Of a stretch of DNA of 51,247 nucleotides, positions 25,445 to 33,855 are shown piece after piece. The stretch covers positions 4,787,521 to 4,838,767 of the forward strand of contig NZ_MTFE01000010.1 of NCBI RefSeq assembly GCF_001953305.1, in the 5' to 3' direction. The position numbers were made by a program, and so were the translations under genes. Origin of the DNA: Cnuella takakiae (GTDB taxonomy: Bacteria; Bacteroidota; Bacteroidia; Chitinophagales; Chitinophagaceae). Position 1 is the stretch's first letter. Every line of letters begins with the position of its first letter. The notes beneath the pieces were generated by a model. That model saw only the letters and a list, made by a program, of their open reading frames with translations. It was not told where the DNA came from and searched no databases.

Positions 25445-26843
25445 CTATACCTACTACGATTTTACTGTTTCGCTTTGCCCGCACTGCCTCAAGCGCATCG
25501 ATGCCAAGATCGTGTTTGAAGATGGATGTGTATTTCAAATGAAGCGCTGCCCCGAACATGGGTTTATGAAAGTGTTGCTGGCAAACGATATTGCTTATTA
25601 TAAAAACATCCGCAACTACAACAAGCCTTCCGAAATGCCTTTGCGGTTTAACACGCAAACACATTATGGCTGCCCTTACGATTGCGGCCTTTGCACCGAT
25701 CATGAGCAGCATGGCTGCCTGAGCATTGTGGAAATTACCGACCGCTGCAACCTCTCTTGTCCTACCTGCTATGCCGAAAGCAGCCCGCACCATGGCCGCC
25801 ACCGTACAGTGGCCGAAGTGGAGGCAATGCTCGATGCCATTGTTGCCAACGAAGGCGAGCCCGACGTGGTGCAGATCAGTGGCGGCGAGCCCACCGTGCA
25901 TCCCGATTTCTGGGAGATCATGCACATAGCCCGGCGCAAACCCATCAAGCACCTGATGCTGAACACCAATGGTATCCGCATTGCCAAAGACTTCCGTTTT
26001 GCAGAAAAGCTGGCGGCACTGATGCCCGATTTTGAAGTATACCTGCAGTTCGATTCGTTTAAGCCAGATGCGCTCCGCGCCCTGCGCGGCGAAGATCTGA
26101 CCGCCACCAGGATGAAGGCACTGGAACACCTCAACCAACTCAATGTATCCACTACCCTGGTGGTTACTTTACAGAAAGGTTTAAACGATGACGAGATCGG
26201 GCAAATCATCGAGTTTGCCCTGCAACAACGCTGTGTGCGCGGGGTTACTTTTCAACCCACACAGGCCGCTGGCAGAACAGACAATTTCAATGCAGCCACA
26301 GATAGGATAACGCTCACCGAAGTGCGGCAAAAGATACTGGAGCAGGCGCCCCTGTTTCAGCCTTCCGACATCATCCCGGTGCCGTGCAATCCCGATGCAT
26401 TGGCCATGGGCTATGCACTGAAACTAAACAACCAGGTAGTACCGCTCACCCGTTATGTAGATCCGGCACACCTGCTCAACAACAGCCGCAACACCATTGT
26501 GTACGAACAGGATAAAGACCTGCACCAGCAGATGCTCGGCATCTTCAGTACGGGCATTTCGGTGGCCCGGGTGGAAGCCAACATCAACCAGCTATTGTGT
26601 TGCCTGCCGCAGGTGCATGCACCGGGGCTTACCTACAACAACCTGTTCCGCATCATCATCATGCGCTTTATGGATGCCTGGGATTTTGATGTACGGGCCG
26701 TGAAGAAAAGCTGCGTACACATCGTGCACAAAGACGGCAGGCTGATCCCGTTTGAAACCATGAACCTGTTTTACCGCGACGAAAAAGAACAGTACCTGCA
26801 TGCCCTCAGGGGCAACACCACCGTTAAAAATGTATACCAATGA
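25431..26843 (+). CDS. Radical SAM protein related to tetraether lipid synthase (Tes)
   Basis: The 470-residue protein has the layout of the archaeal Tes/MJ0619 family, which joins lipid tails by C-C coupling between unactivated carbons. An N-terminal rubredoxin-like site is seen (CPHC 16-19, Cys33, CPEHG 40-44), then GCPYDCGLC (80-88) with Cys96 for an auxiliary cluster. DRCNLSCPTCY follows, the SAM-binding CxxxCxxC (106, 110, 113), with ISGGEPTVHPDF (149-160). Further cysteines near the end (CNPDAL, LLCCLPQ, KKSCVHIV) could bind another cluster. It overlaps the Lgt-like gene upstream and a small membrane protein gene downstream. The substrate is unknown; a lipid or lipoprotein is suggested by the Lgt neighbour and family. 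Confidence 0.85.
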   Translation: MPERNYTYYDFTVSLCPHCLKRIDAKIVFEDGCVFQMKRCPEHGFMKVLLANDIAYYKNIRNYNKPSEMPLRFNTQTHYGCPYDCGLCTDHEQHGCLSIVEITDRCNLSCPTCYAESSPHHGRHRTVAEVEAMLDAIVANEGEPDVVQISGGEPTVHPDFWEIMHIARRKPIKHLMLNTNGIRIAKDFRFAEKLAALMPDFEVYLQFDSFKPDALRALRGEDLTATRMKALEHLNQLNVSTTLVVTLQKGLNDDEIGQIIEFALQQRCVRGVTFQPTQAAGRTDNFNAATDRITLTEVRQKILEQAPLFQPSDIIPVPCNPDALAMGYALKLNNQVVPLTRYVDPAHLLNNSRNTIVYEQDKDLHQQMLGIFSTGISVARVEANINQLLCCLPQVHAPGLTYNNLFRIIIMRFMDAWDFDVRAVKKSCVHIVHKDGRLIPFETMNLFYRDEKEQYLHALRGNTTVKNVYQ

Positions 26844-27121
26844 ACCGTTGGAAAAACCCGCTCCGGATGAATGGTGCTATCCTTGCAGGTATTGCATTTC
26901 TTTTCCTGATACCGGGCAATGTAAATGGCACCGACTTACTATTTCTATTGGGCACCATGATGCTCTTGCTGGCACCTGTGAACCTGGTAGTGGGCATGGT
27001 GCGCAACCGCAACAAAAGACCCGATGGGATGGCATTTATAATCAGTGCAGGCCTTTTGCTTTTACTTGGATTTGGCACCTGCGGTATTGGCTTTTCTTCG
27101 GGCAATTTCAACTTTCATTAA
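26840..27121 (+). CDS. Small three-helix membrane protein, third gene of the Lgt/radical SAM operon
   Basis: The 93-residue protein has three predicted membrane helices (about 12-25, 33-53, 63-82) with a short basic loop (VRNRNKRPDG) between the second and third. Its ATG overlaps the radical SAM stop by 4 nt (ATGA), which indicates translational coupling. I do not recognise a family. Its place suggests an accessory role for the membrane part of the pathway. Confidence 0.78.
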   Translation: MNRWKNPLRMNGAILAGIAFLFLIPGNVNGTDLLFLLGTMMLLLAPVNLVVGMVRNRNKRPDGMAFIISAGLLLLLGFGTCGIGFSSGNFNFH

Positions 27122-27151
27122 TTGGGAACTGCTTCAGTACAACAATGCTTT

Positions 27152-27226
27152 AAAAGCAAAGGCAAAAGTGAAAAACCAAAATCGGCTGTCCGGTTCAGGT
27201 ACCCCATTTGACTTTTGACTTAATAC
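27152..27226. repeat. Element E1: inverted arms of 7-bp units (AAGTCAA type)
   Basis: The left arm reads AAAAGCA AAGGCAA, then AAGTGAA AAACCAA. The right arm is the complement of AAGTCAA AAGTCAA. The period is 7. The right end lies about 4 nt from the stop of the M23 gene (27230). It is one of eleven elements of this design in the window. Confidence 0.6.
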
Positions 27227-27229
27227 CAA

Positions 27230-27934
27230 CTATAGGTACTGGTTCATGTTCAGGATCATGTCGGGATCGATACAGTTTTCCAGCCATTTATCGCGTTCCG
27301 AAAAAGCACACACCCCGGGATAATCGCCTTTCCAGCCCTGCATATCTGCCATTACCTGGAAGTGGAGATGAGGCGGCCACCAGCCATTGTCCTGCGGAAT
27401 GCCAAACTCGGCAAACACATCTCCAGCCGCAATACGCTGCCCTTCAAACATATTCTTGATCGAGCCCAGCGAAAGGTGCCCATACAGGGTGAAAAAACTT
27501 TGCCTATCCAGCTGGTGCGACAGGATGATCACCGCACCATAATCGCCCAGGGTGGGATGCAAACCGAAAGAATGCACGAACCCATCCAGCGGCGCCATCA
27601 CCGCCGTGTGCGGCTTGCCCCAGATATCCGTGCCCAGGTGCAGTCGTCGGGGTTCCGTTCCGCTTGCGTTATCGAAAACCGTACTTCGGCTGTAAATAGT
27701 GCGGTGCTCGTTGTAACCGCCAATGCCATAGCGGGCGCCTGCTTCAGACAACCGCCTGTTTATATAGGCTGAAAACAGCGCGTTATCATTCAAAATTTCA
27801 TCGGTGAGGGCCAGGTTGGCAGCCGTGAAATCAAGCGGCAGTAGCTGATCGCTACCAGGGTTGAAGGGTACGACAGGTGCAAACTGACCTTTGTGGCTTT
27901 TCAGGGCTGCTAATAGTGGAGCGACGTGTTCCAT
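27230..27934 (-). CDS. M23-family peptidase-like protein, paralogue A
   Basis: The 234-residue product holds an M23 (LytM) zinc peptidase core: HLGTD (His99 and Asp103), LSLGSIK after YGH, and PPHLHFQ with the H-x-H pair. It has no signal peptide. The N-terminal 95 residues (FNPGSDQLLPLDFTAAN, YGIGGYNEHRTIY) match the segment that, in my memory, precedes the M23 domain in the large APH-M23-class III aminotransferase proteins of Bacteroidota. It therefore looks like a free-standing form of that unit. The ATG at 27934 is used since the longer reading starts with TTG. Its paralogue lies directly upstream. Confidence 0.85.
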   Translation of the reverse strand: MEHVAPLLAALKSHKGQFAPVVPFNPGSDQLLPLDFTAANLALTDEILNDNALFSAYINRRLSEAGARYGIGGYNEHRTIYSRSTVFDNASGTEPRRLHLGTDIWGKPHTAVMAPLDGFVHSFGLHPTLGDYGAVIILSHQLDRQSFFTLYGHLSLGSIKNMFEGQRIAAGDVFAEFGIPQDNGWWPPHLHFQVMADMQGWKGDYPGVCAFSERDKWLENCIDPDMILNMNQYL

Positions 27935-27994
27935 AGGGAGCTTTTGATACAGGATCAAAAATAAGTGCCCAGGTTTATCATACAGCAGTTAATA

Positions 27995-28026
27995 CAAAGG
28001 CCGCTGCAGGTTTGCAACGGCCTTTG
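27995..28026 (-). terminator. Probable terminator between the two M23 paralogues
   Basis: CAAAGGCCG and CGGCCTTTG form a perfect 9-bp stem over a 14-nt loop, about 50 nt after the stop of the upstream paralogue. The T-run after the stem is weak. Confidence 0.5.
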
Positions 28027-28077
28027 AAATATTTAGATCTCACTTTGTAAAATAACGCCTGTTGGTGTACAGTTTTA

Positions 28078-28902
28078 TTATGCAGCCACAGAGCGCACTA
28101 CAGAACCGGACATATTGAGCATCAGTTCGGGGTCGGGTGAATTGGCCATCCATGCATCCCGTTCGTCAAAAGCACAAACACCGGGATAATCGCCATGCCA
28201 GCCAGCCATATCCTGGATAATTTGGAAATGAAGGTGTGGCGGACAGCCGCCATTGTCGCGGGGCATTCCGAACTCGGCAAACACATCCCCTTGCTCAATG
28301 TATTGTCCTTCCCGCAAGTTCATGATGGAGCCATATGACAAATGCCCGTAGAGCGTATAAAATGACATTCCTTCCAGGCGGTGCACCAAGATAATGACCG
28401 CACCGTAGTGCCCCGGCTCGTGGTGAAAACCAAAAGAGTGCACAATACCATCAAGGGGTGCCATTACATGGGTATGCAAAGGCCCCCAAATATCAACACC
28501 GAGGTGCAGCCGGCGAACGGGTGATTCATGTTCATTTGCAGCGCCAAAAGTCCCGGTGCGTTCTTCCTGTACCAGTACATCGGTTTGGATATAACTATCC
28601 GAGTATCCCTGTTTCAAATTGGGCTGTACTGCCTGCAGGTGGCCGGTATTGTACAATTCGGTTCGATCGTAAATAGTACGGTGTTCGCCATAAGGGCTGA
28701 TGCCATACCGGGCACCTGCCAATTCCAGTTGCTGGTTGATATAGGTGCCAAATGTGGTCGTATTACTGAGCGTCTCTGCCGATATGCCCCTATTATTGGC
28801 GGTTAGGTCCAACTGCACCAGCTGATCGCGGGAGGGATTGAAGGGCACCACAGGATGAAAGGCAGCATGATTGCTTAAAACCTGGTTTAATTGCATACTC
28901 AT
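28078..28902 (-). CDS. M23-family peptidase-like protein, paralogue B
   Basis: This 274-residue paralogue of the gene at 27230 shares FNPSRDQLVQLDLTANN, YGISPYGEHRTIYDR, RRLHLGVDIWGPLHTHVMAP (His133 and Asp137), FYTLYGHLSYGSIMN and PPHLHFQI. It has an insertion of about 40 residues (82-128) between the N-terminal part and the peptidase core. All zinc ligands are present and it lacks a signal peptide. The tandem arrangement points to duplication followed by divergence. The target may be a small cytosolic amide rather than peptidoglycan; this is inference. Confidence 0.85.
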   Translation of the reverse strand: MSMQLNQVLSNHAAFHPVVPFNPSRDQLVQLDLTANNRGISAETLSNTTTFGTYINQQLELAGARYGISPYGEHRTIYDRTELYNTGHLQAVQPNLKQGYSDSYIQTDVLVQEERTGTFGAANEHESPVRRLHLGVDIWGPLHTHVMAPLDGIVHSFGFHHEPGHYGAVIILVHRLEGMSFYTLYGHLSYGSIMNLREGQYIEQGDVFAEFGMPRDNGGCPPHLHFQIIQDMAGWHGDYPGVCAFDERDAWMANSPDPELMLNMSGSVVRSVAA

Positions 28903-29156
28903 TATAACAATTTAGCATACCAATTGCCACGCACCAAAGAAGATGGACAATAAATAATAATTTAATATATAAATTGACAGGAGCTATGGTTTTAAAACAC
29001 CTACTTACCTGTTGGGTAAAAACCAACAGTTTTCAAACAGCTTTCAACTCCATCCGCTACATGGATGATTTAACCGAACGGTAGCGAAAATTTATTATGA
29101 ATAATAAACAGCAGCTACCTCCTTAAACATACTAGCAGGCTGCGCTATTCGTTTAG

Positions 29157-30194
29157 ATGCAAATCCACATTTTGCTTTTACGTCTTTTCCTCACGCTTAG
29201 TATATTCTTTCCAGTTGCAGGCACCCTGATGGCCCAGCAACTTACCGGCATTTACCGCGGGCAGGTGGGCAAACAAAGGGCAGAAATTAAGTTTATCGTT
29301 CAGGGCGATAGCATCTGGGGCACCTCCTATTACCATGGGTTGGGCAGTGGCTACCGCAGGTACAGCATCAAAGGTTACCGCGATCCCTATACCAATGCTA
29401 TTGTTTGGTGGGACGATCAACTATTGGAAACAAAAGGTGGACTGATGCCCGGCAATCCCGGTAAAATACCACAGGCTTCCGAGGCCGATTTCAACTGCCC
29501 GGGTGGCGGTGTGGCCCTGCTGGATGGCAAAAGCAGCCCGGTGGATGAACCTACGGATGCCACAAGCCTGCACCTGCGGCAGGTGAGCCGCACCCAGTTT
29601 CCGGACGAATGGGACTGGGTAATTGACAATTTCCGGGTAGGCGCCAATCACCCCTATATTATTGACAGTGTTTCCAAGATAGCTATGGGACCCAAGAGTA
29701 GTCCGATCCCGGCGGCTGCGCCGCCTGTTGCCATGGGCCGGCAGCCTAAAAAAGGAATGGTAACCATCCCTCCCCCTCCGTTCCCTAAAGAGGAAATTCC
29801 AGCTCCAACGGTTCCAACCAAGGCCGTGCCCATCACCATAGAAGAAAAATTTGTCGCCCGCACACCCAAATGGGTAATGGATATTCCTTTGCGCGGCGAC
29901 TCCATTGAACTGCGTTTTTACGACAATGCCGAAATCGACGGCGATTCTATTTCCTTGTTTTTAAATAAAGAACTGATCTTCCGGCATGTGCGGCTCACAG
30001 CAAAAGCGCACGTGGTAAAACTGGCCGTAAGCAGCCTGCAGCCAAGCAATGAACTGGTGATGGTTGCCGAAAACCTGGGCCGCATACCGCCCAATACTTC
30101 TTTTATGGTTGCCCTGGTAGATGACCGGCGCTATGAAGCCAACCTGCAAAGCACGGAAGAAAGCAGTGCGTTGATTAAGCTGGTGAAACCTTAA
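29157..30194 (+). CDS. Exported protein of unknown function with a C-terminal beta domain
   Basis: The 345-residue product has a long signal peptide (residues 1-26, ending GTLMA-QQ). The first domain (28-175) is beta-rich and begins LTGIYRGQVGKQRAEIKF. A Pro-rich linker follows (about 185-230, MVTIPPPPFPKEEIPAPTVP). The last 110 residues (RGDSIELRFYDNAEIDGDSI, then AENLGRIPPNTSF) form a domain I recognise as frequent in exported Bacteroidota proteins of unknown role. It is transcribed divergently from the M23 pair, with a 254-nt AT-rich promoter region between. Confidence 0.8.
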   Translation: MQIHILLLRLFLTLSIFFPVAGTLMAQQLTGIYRGQVGKQRAEIKFIVQGDSIWGTSYYHGLGSGYRRYSIKGYRDPYTNAIVWWDDQLLETKGGLMPGNPGKIPQASEADFNCPGGGVALLDGKSSPVDEPTDATSLHLRQVSRTQFPDEWDWVIDNFRVGANHPYIIDSVSKIAMGPKSSPIPAAAPPVAMGRQPKKGMVTIPPPPFPKEEIPAPTVPTKAVPITIEEKFVARTPKWVMDIPLRGDSIELRFYDNAEIDGDSISLFLNKELIFRHVRLTAKAHVVKLAVSSLQPSNELVMVAENLGRIPPNTSFMVALVDDRRYEANLQSTEESSALIKLVKP

Positions 30195-30276
30195 TAAATT
30201 TTTCCTAATACACCTGTACACGCTGAATGTTAGCCTTTTCACTTTTACAAGGCATTACAAAATTGCTGGAGGCTTG

Positions 30277-30361
30277 TCCTGCTGAACTCTTTTCAACATC
30301 CCCCTCTTTATCCGGAGTTTATTAGATCAGCAGGAGATGCCGAAACAAGTTCGGCATGACA
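30277..30361. repeat. ATGCCGAA-N5-TTCGGCAT repeat with outer arms
   Basis: ATGCCGAA ACAAG TTCGGCAT (30337-30357) is a strong hairpin next to a second inverted pair, TCCTGCTGA (30277-30285) and TCAGCAGGA (30327-30335). The same hairpin recurs twice at 44709-44794, so it is an interspersed family. Confidence 0.85.
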
Positions 30362-30420
30362 GACCTAAAAGAACAAGGCCTTCAAACCTATTCGGTTATC
30401 ATCTCATAGATATGGAAGAT

Positions 30421-31266
30421 CTAAAACACCACCGTTGCAAACACCGGGAAATGATCTGAAGCAAACCGCCCCTGCCAGCTTTGCGACAGCGTAGCATGTT
30501 GCAGCACCTCAACCCCGTTGCGGATAAAAATATAATCGATCGGATCGTTGTCGCGCTCTTTAGGGCCAAAGCCGGTAAAAGTACCCGTTGGACCATAGTG
30601 CGGCTGGCGTGATAAAGGCTTTGTATCCTTTACCTGGATCAGGGCAGTGGCGTCGGTCAACACCTGTATGGGTTCATCGCTGGGTATGGCATTGAAATCA
30701 CCGGTTAGCACCACGGGCATGGTACCCGCCATCTGGTGAATACGGTTCAGCAGCAGGCGGGCGCTTTCCCTTCGCGCCTCTTTTCCAATATGATCGAAGT
30801 GGGTATTGAAGGCAAAAAACTCTTTATTGTTTACCCGGTCGCGGAAGCGGGCCCAGGTAACAATCCGGGTGATGGCCGCATCCCAGCTTTTGGAGCCCGC
30901 CACTTCGGGCGTTTGCGACAGCCAGAAGGTACCCGACTGCAAGGGCTGTAACCGCACCGTGTCGTAAAAAATAGCCGAATACTCACCCGCCTGTTTACCA
31001 TCATCGCGGCCAACGCCCAGGAATTTATGACGGGGCAGCCGCTGCTGCAAATCTACCATCTGATCGTGCAGCGCCTCCTGCACACCCAGCAGGTGGGTGC
31101 CATGGAAAAGAATTTGTGAAGCCACCTTATCCTTCCGGTAAGGCCAGGCATTGAGGCTATCGGCAGGGGTGTTCAGCCGGATGTTGAAGGTCATCACATG
31201 GAGGGGCTGCTGGGCACCGGCTGCAGAAAACAGTACAAGTAAAACAAACAAAAAAGCGGTACGCAT
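30421..31266 (-). CDS. Exported endonuclease/exonuclease/phosphatase (EEP) family protein
   Basis: The 281-residue protein has a signal peptide (MRTAFLFVLLVLFSAAGA-QQ) and the full EEP catalytic set: MTFNIR (Asn), GVQEAL (Glu), NTHFDH, TGDFNAIPSDEP (Asp, Asn), DPIDYIFI and the final SDHFPV (Asp-His). Members with this layout are metal-dependent phosphodiesterases or phosphatases acting outside the cytosol on nucleic acids, phosphoinositides or sphingomyelin-like lipids. The exact substrate is not readable. The C-terminus ends immediately after the last strand. It has no obvious operon partner. Confidence 0.92.
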   Translation of the reverse strand: MRTAFLFVLLVLFSAAGAQQPLHVMTFNIRLNTPADSLNAWPYRKDKVASQILFHGTHLLGVQEALHDQMVDLQQRLPRHKFLGVGRDDGKQAGEYSAIFYDTVRLQPLQSGTFWLSQTPEVAGSKSWDAAITRIVTWARFRDRVNNKEFFAFNTHFDHIGKEARRESARLLLNRIHQMAGTMPVVLTGDFNAIPSDEPIQVLTDATALIQVKDTKPLSRQPHYGPTGTFTGFGPKERDNDPIDYIFIRNGVEVLQHATLSQSWQGRFASDHFPVFATVVF

Positions 31267-31353
31267 TCCGTTAGGGGTTAGTCAACGAAAGGTACCGCGG
31301 AAATAGTTTCAAAGTGCAAAGCCAAAGGTGCAAGTTTACCAACCCAATCAGGA

Positions 31354-31821
31354 TCAGGCAAACACGGGCACGGCTTCTTCGGGCTTGGGAATTTCGATAT
31401 AGTTCAGCAGCCTTTCTTCCAGCCAGGCCGCATAGGTTTCAAAATATACAACCACATCTTCCCGCACATTCTTTTTCAACCAGCGGAAACCGCCGGGAAG
31501 GCGCTGCAGCACTTCTTTATTATTGAGGTACTCGAGGTGGTGGATATCGGGCGGGGTAAGGCCGATGGCTTCCAACCGCGAAATCAGCATATAGGCAGGC
31601 GCATTGGTAACGCCGCAGTATTCTTCGGCAATCTCGGTCCACTCGCCAATACCGGTATGGGCGTGCTTCAAAATTTCTTCCTTACTGAGGTGGGTAACGG
31701 TTTGCAACACATGGCCGCAGTTGCACGAACCATGGTGGCCCCAGGCATAATGTGCGCCTTCGCGCAGGTTCTGGGCCGCCTGGCGCAAGGCGCCGATCAG
31801 GGTTAAATTGGGATGAGCCAT
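31354..31821 (-). CDS. Conserved protein of unknown function
   Basis: The 155-residue protein has no signal peptide or membrane segment and is mainly helical. A conserved-looking HHGSCNCGH segment (29-37) could bind metal, with another histidine-rich piece, GLTPPDIHHLEYLNN, near 93-107. It ends with a charged amphipathic helix (FETYAAWLEERLLNYIEIPK). I do not recognise it. It lies between the EEP gene and the DoxX fusion, on the same strand as both but with gaps of about 90 nt. Confidence 0.75.
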   Translation of the reverse strand: MAHPNLTLIGALRQAAQNLREGAHYAWGHHGSCNCGHVLQTVTHLSKEEILKHAHTGIGEWTEIAEEYCGVTNAPAYMLISRLEAIGLTPPDIHHLEYLNNKEVLQRLPGGFRWLKKNVREDVVVYFETYAAWLEERLLNYIEIPKPEEAVPVFA

Positions 31822-31914
31822 AACATCGAATTGTGGGTGTATAACAGCAAAAGGTGTGCTTTTGTTGTTTCAAATTACGGCCATTCTGTAGATTGACAAC
31901 TGTTTAAGAATCAC

Positions 31915-32856
31915 TTACTTGGTTTTGTGCAACACATATTCGTTACGCGTAAAAAACGTTGAACGTTCGGGGTAGCGCACCTCGTTTTTACTACGGATTT
32001 CAGCTGCACCAAACGCATACGAAACCCGGAGGGTCGCCTGTTTTTCGTTGTCCAAACCCGCTGTTTCTTTTTGCCATACCAACTTGCCGTCGGCACTCGA
32101 TTGTTCCGGCCCGCTGTAGACAAGGGTATCCGTAAAATCGTGGCCTGCCTCGCCTGGAAACCGCACTGCCATCAGCGCAGCCCCGCTCTTTCCAAGCAGG
32201 GGCTTTACTTGCAACGTCATCGGAATGGATACCTGCTGTTCGGTTCTATAGTCGAGATAAGTAAGGGTACCCGTCCACTGCCCGGCATAGCGGTCAAACA
32301 AATTGGCTTCCTTTGTTTCCGCCCTGGATTGGGCTTGTACGCCCAGGCTGCCCAACAGCAGCAGCACACTCGCCGCAGCAGGCATGGCCAACTGCACCAG
32401 GCGCTCGCTGCGCCCAAGCAGCCAATGGTCCAGTGCATACCAGCCCGAACCCGCCGATGCAATCAGCACAAAGGCCCAGAAGATCAGCTGCTGGTAATAC
32501 ATACCCACAATAGGTGCGGGCTCTTTGTACCAGACAAAGGCCACGATGAAAAACTGGAAAGCCAGTTGTATAGCCGAAAAGCGGGTGAGCAATCCCAAGG
32601 CGATACACACACCACCGATAAATTCGCCCCAGGAAGCTACCGTGGCCCAGAAAGCCGGCGATGGATATAAAAAACCTATTTCCGCTACCTGCTGTACAAA
32701 CCAGTCGGGCGCCATACCGCCCTCCATTTTGGGCCAACCAGCACCGAGGGCCATGGAAATACCCGCATAAAAGCGGAAGGCGGCGTACACAACATTGAGT
32801 TGGGTATTGTGCGGAAGCGCATTACCCAGAAAAAGGGATTGAACAAACTTTTTCAT
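31915..32856 (-). CDS. DoxX-like membrane protein fused to a periplasmic lipocalin-like domain
   Basis: Residues 1-165 contain four membrane helices of the DoxX family (FRFYAGISMALGAGWPKM, VASWGEFIGGVCIALGLLTR, QLAFQFFIVAFVW, LIFWAFVLIASAGSGWY). A fifth helix (about 155-175) looks like a second signal-anchor and ends in GVQAQ. Residues about 185-313 form a soluble domain with the pattern RYAGQWTGTLTYLDY...EYVLHKTK, typical of a beta-barrel sheet that starts with a G-x-W motif. The fusion of DoxX with an exported domain is unusual. The gene is 32 nt downstream of a small exported-protein gene, so they are one operon with the operator at 33295. Confidence 0.8.
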   Translation of the reverse strand: MKKFVQSLFLGNALPHNTQLNVVYAAFRFYAGISMALGAGWPKMEGGMAPDWFVQQVAEIGFLYPSPAFWATVASWGEFIGGVCIALGLLTRFSAIQLAFQFFIVAFVWYKEPAPIVGMYYQQLIFWAFVLIASAGSGWYALDHWLLGRSERLVQLAMPAAASVLLLLGSLGVQAQSRAETKEANLFDRYAGQWTGTLTYLDYRTEQQVSIPMTLQVKPLLGKSGAALMAVRFPGEAGHDFTDTLVYSGPEQSSADGKLVWQKETAGLDNEKQATLRVSYAFGAAEIRSKNEVRYPERSTFFTRNEYVLHKTK

Positions 32857-32888
32857 ATTACATGTTTAAGGAGTGAAGAAGTGGATAG

Positions 32889-33251
32889 TTAGGGCAGCAG
32901 GGGCACTACGGCGCCGGCATCTTTTGCCGATACCACCAGCAGGGGCTTGTCGCGGAGTTGGACGCCGCTCATTACCACCGCCACCTGTTTGCTGGAGGCG
33001 TTGTACACGCGGGTACCCACAGTCAGCTGCATGCTTTTGCGCATACCGGGAGCAAGGATTAAAGAAGTAGCATCGTTGCCGTCCGCGCCGGGTTTGTAAG
33101 TAACAAGGGTAAACTTGCGGAAGAGCCAGCTGTTGTTGCGGAAGCTTAGCCGTACCAGATCGGAAGCGGGTGCGTCCGGAAGCTGGGCGGCACTTTCTTT
33201 TGCCGGCACCAGCTGCAGGAACAGCGCCATGAGTAGTAAGATGGATTTCAT
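32889..33251 (-). CDS. Small exported protein, first gene of the DoxX operon
   Basis: The 120-residue product begins with a signal peptide (MKSILLLMALFLQLVPAKESAA). The mature part is beta-rich (LVRLSFRNNSWLFRKFTLVT, LAPGMRKSMQLTVGTRVYNA), like a small immunoglobulin-type or stalk domain. The ATG at 33251 is chosen because the longer reading lacks a signal peptide and would cross the operator. The family is unrecognised. Its promoter region carries the CTCAAA-N6-TTTGAG site shared with the gene at 33375. Confidence 0.78.
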   Translation of the reverse strand: MKSILLLMALFLQLVPAKESAAQLPDAPASDLVRLSFRNNSWLFRKFTLVTYKPGADGNDATSLILAPGMRKSMQLTVGTRVYNASSKQVAVVMSGVQLRDKPLLVVSAKDAGAVVPLLP

Positions 33252-33294
33252 GTGGGGTTTATTTGCAATCGAAATTGGCCAATTCACCTCCCTC

Positions 33295-33318
33295 AGTCGC
33301 CTCAAAACAGGATTTGAG
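33295..33318 (-). promoter_or_regulatory. Shared operator, copy 1
   Basis: CTCAAA-N6-TTTGAG (33301-33318) preceded by AGTCGC. All 24 bases recur upstream of the next exported-protein gene. The site is 44 nt before the ATG at 33251. Confidence 0.8.
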
Positions 33319-33374
33319 TCCTATTAAAAATGCGTTTTTAAGCCCGGGAGCTTTTTTGATACCTTTTAAAAACA

Positions 33375-33815
33375 TCAATCCACCGAAGAAATCATTTCAA
33401 TCATTGCGGACTTGCCCTCGGCATCGGTAACATACTGCAACGACAGGTAGCGGAATCCCAACAGGCCGCCGGCATTGAACTGCTGGCTTTTGCCACCGGG
33501 CAAAAACAGCTCACCATTGGCAACCAGGATGCGCTTTTTACCGGCAATACCTACGAAGCTGCGGCCAATCTTCAGGGTACTGAAACGTAGGGTGACGCCT
33601 TCGGCCGCCAGGAAATTGCAGGCCTGGATTACATCCTGAGCCGTTGTGTTTTTGTCGAGCTGCACTACGGTGCGGATCAGCGAGCGGTTGTTTTGGGTAA
33701 ACTGGGAGCGGGTAATACTTTTTGGTAAATGATCTTCGGGAGGAGTAGCCCGGAGCAGGGTGGGCGAAAAAGCTAAAAACAGGAGGACCAGCAGTTGTTG
33801 CAAGGGATGACGCAT
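33375..33815 (-). CDS. Small exported protein under the shared operator
   Basis: The 146-residue product has a signal peptide (MRHPLQQLLVLLFLAFSPTLLRA-TPP) and a beta-rich mature region with two paralogue-like halves (VVQLDKNTTAQDVIQACNFL and GKKRILVANGELFLPGG). The ATG at 33815 is used because the longer ORF crosses the operator. It is not an evident homologue of the 33251 gene but is the same kind of small secreted product. I do not recognise the family. Confidence 0.75.
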   Translation of the reverse strand: MRHPLQQLLVLLFLAFSPTLLRATPPEDHLPKSITRSQFTQNNRSLIRTVVQLDKNTTAQDVIQACNFLAAEGVTLRFSTLKIGRSFVGIAGKKRILVANGELFLPGGKSQQFNAGGLLGFRYLSLQYVTDAEGKSAMIEMISSVD

Positions 33816-33855
33816 ATCGTAGGTTTTGAACAAAATTGCCACCCACGAAGGCGCT

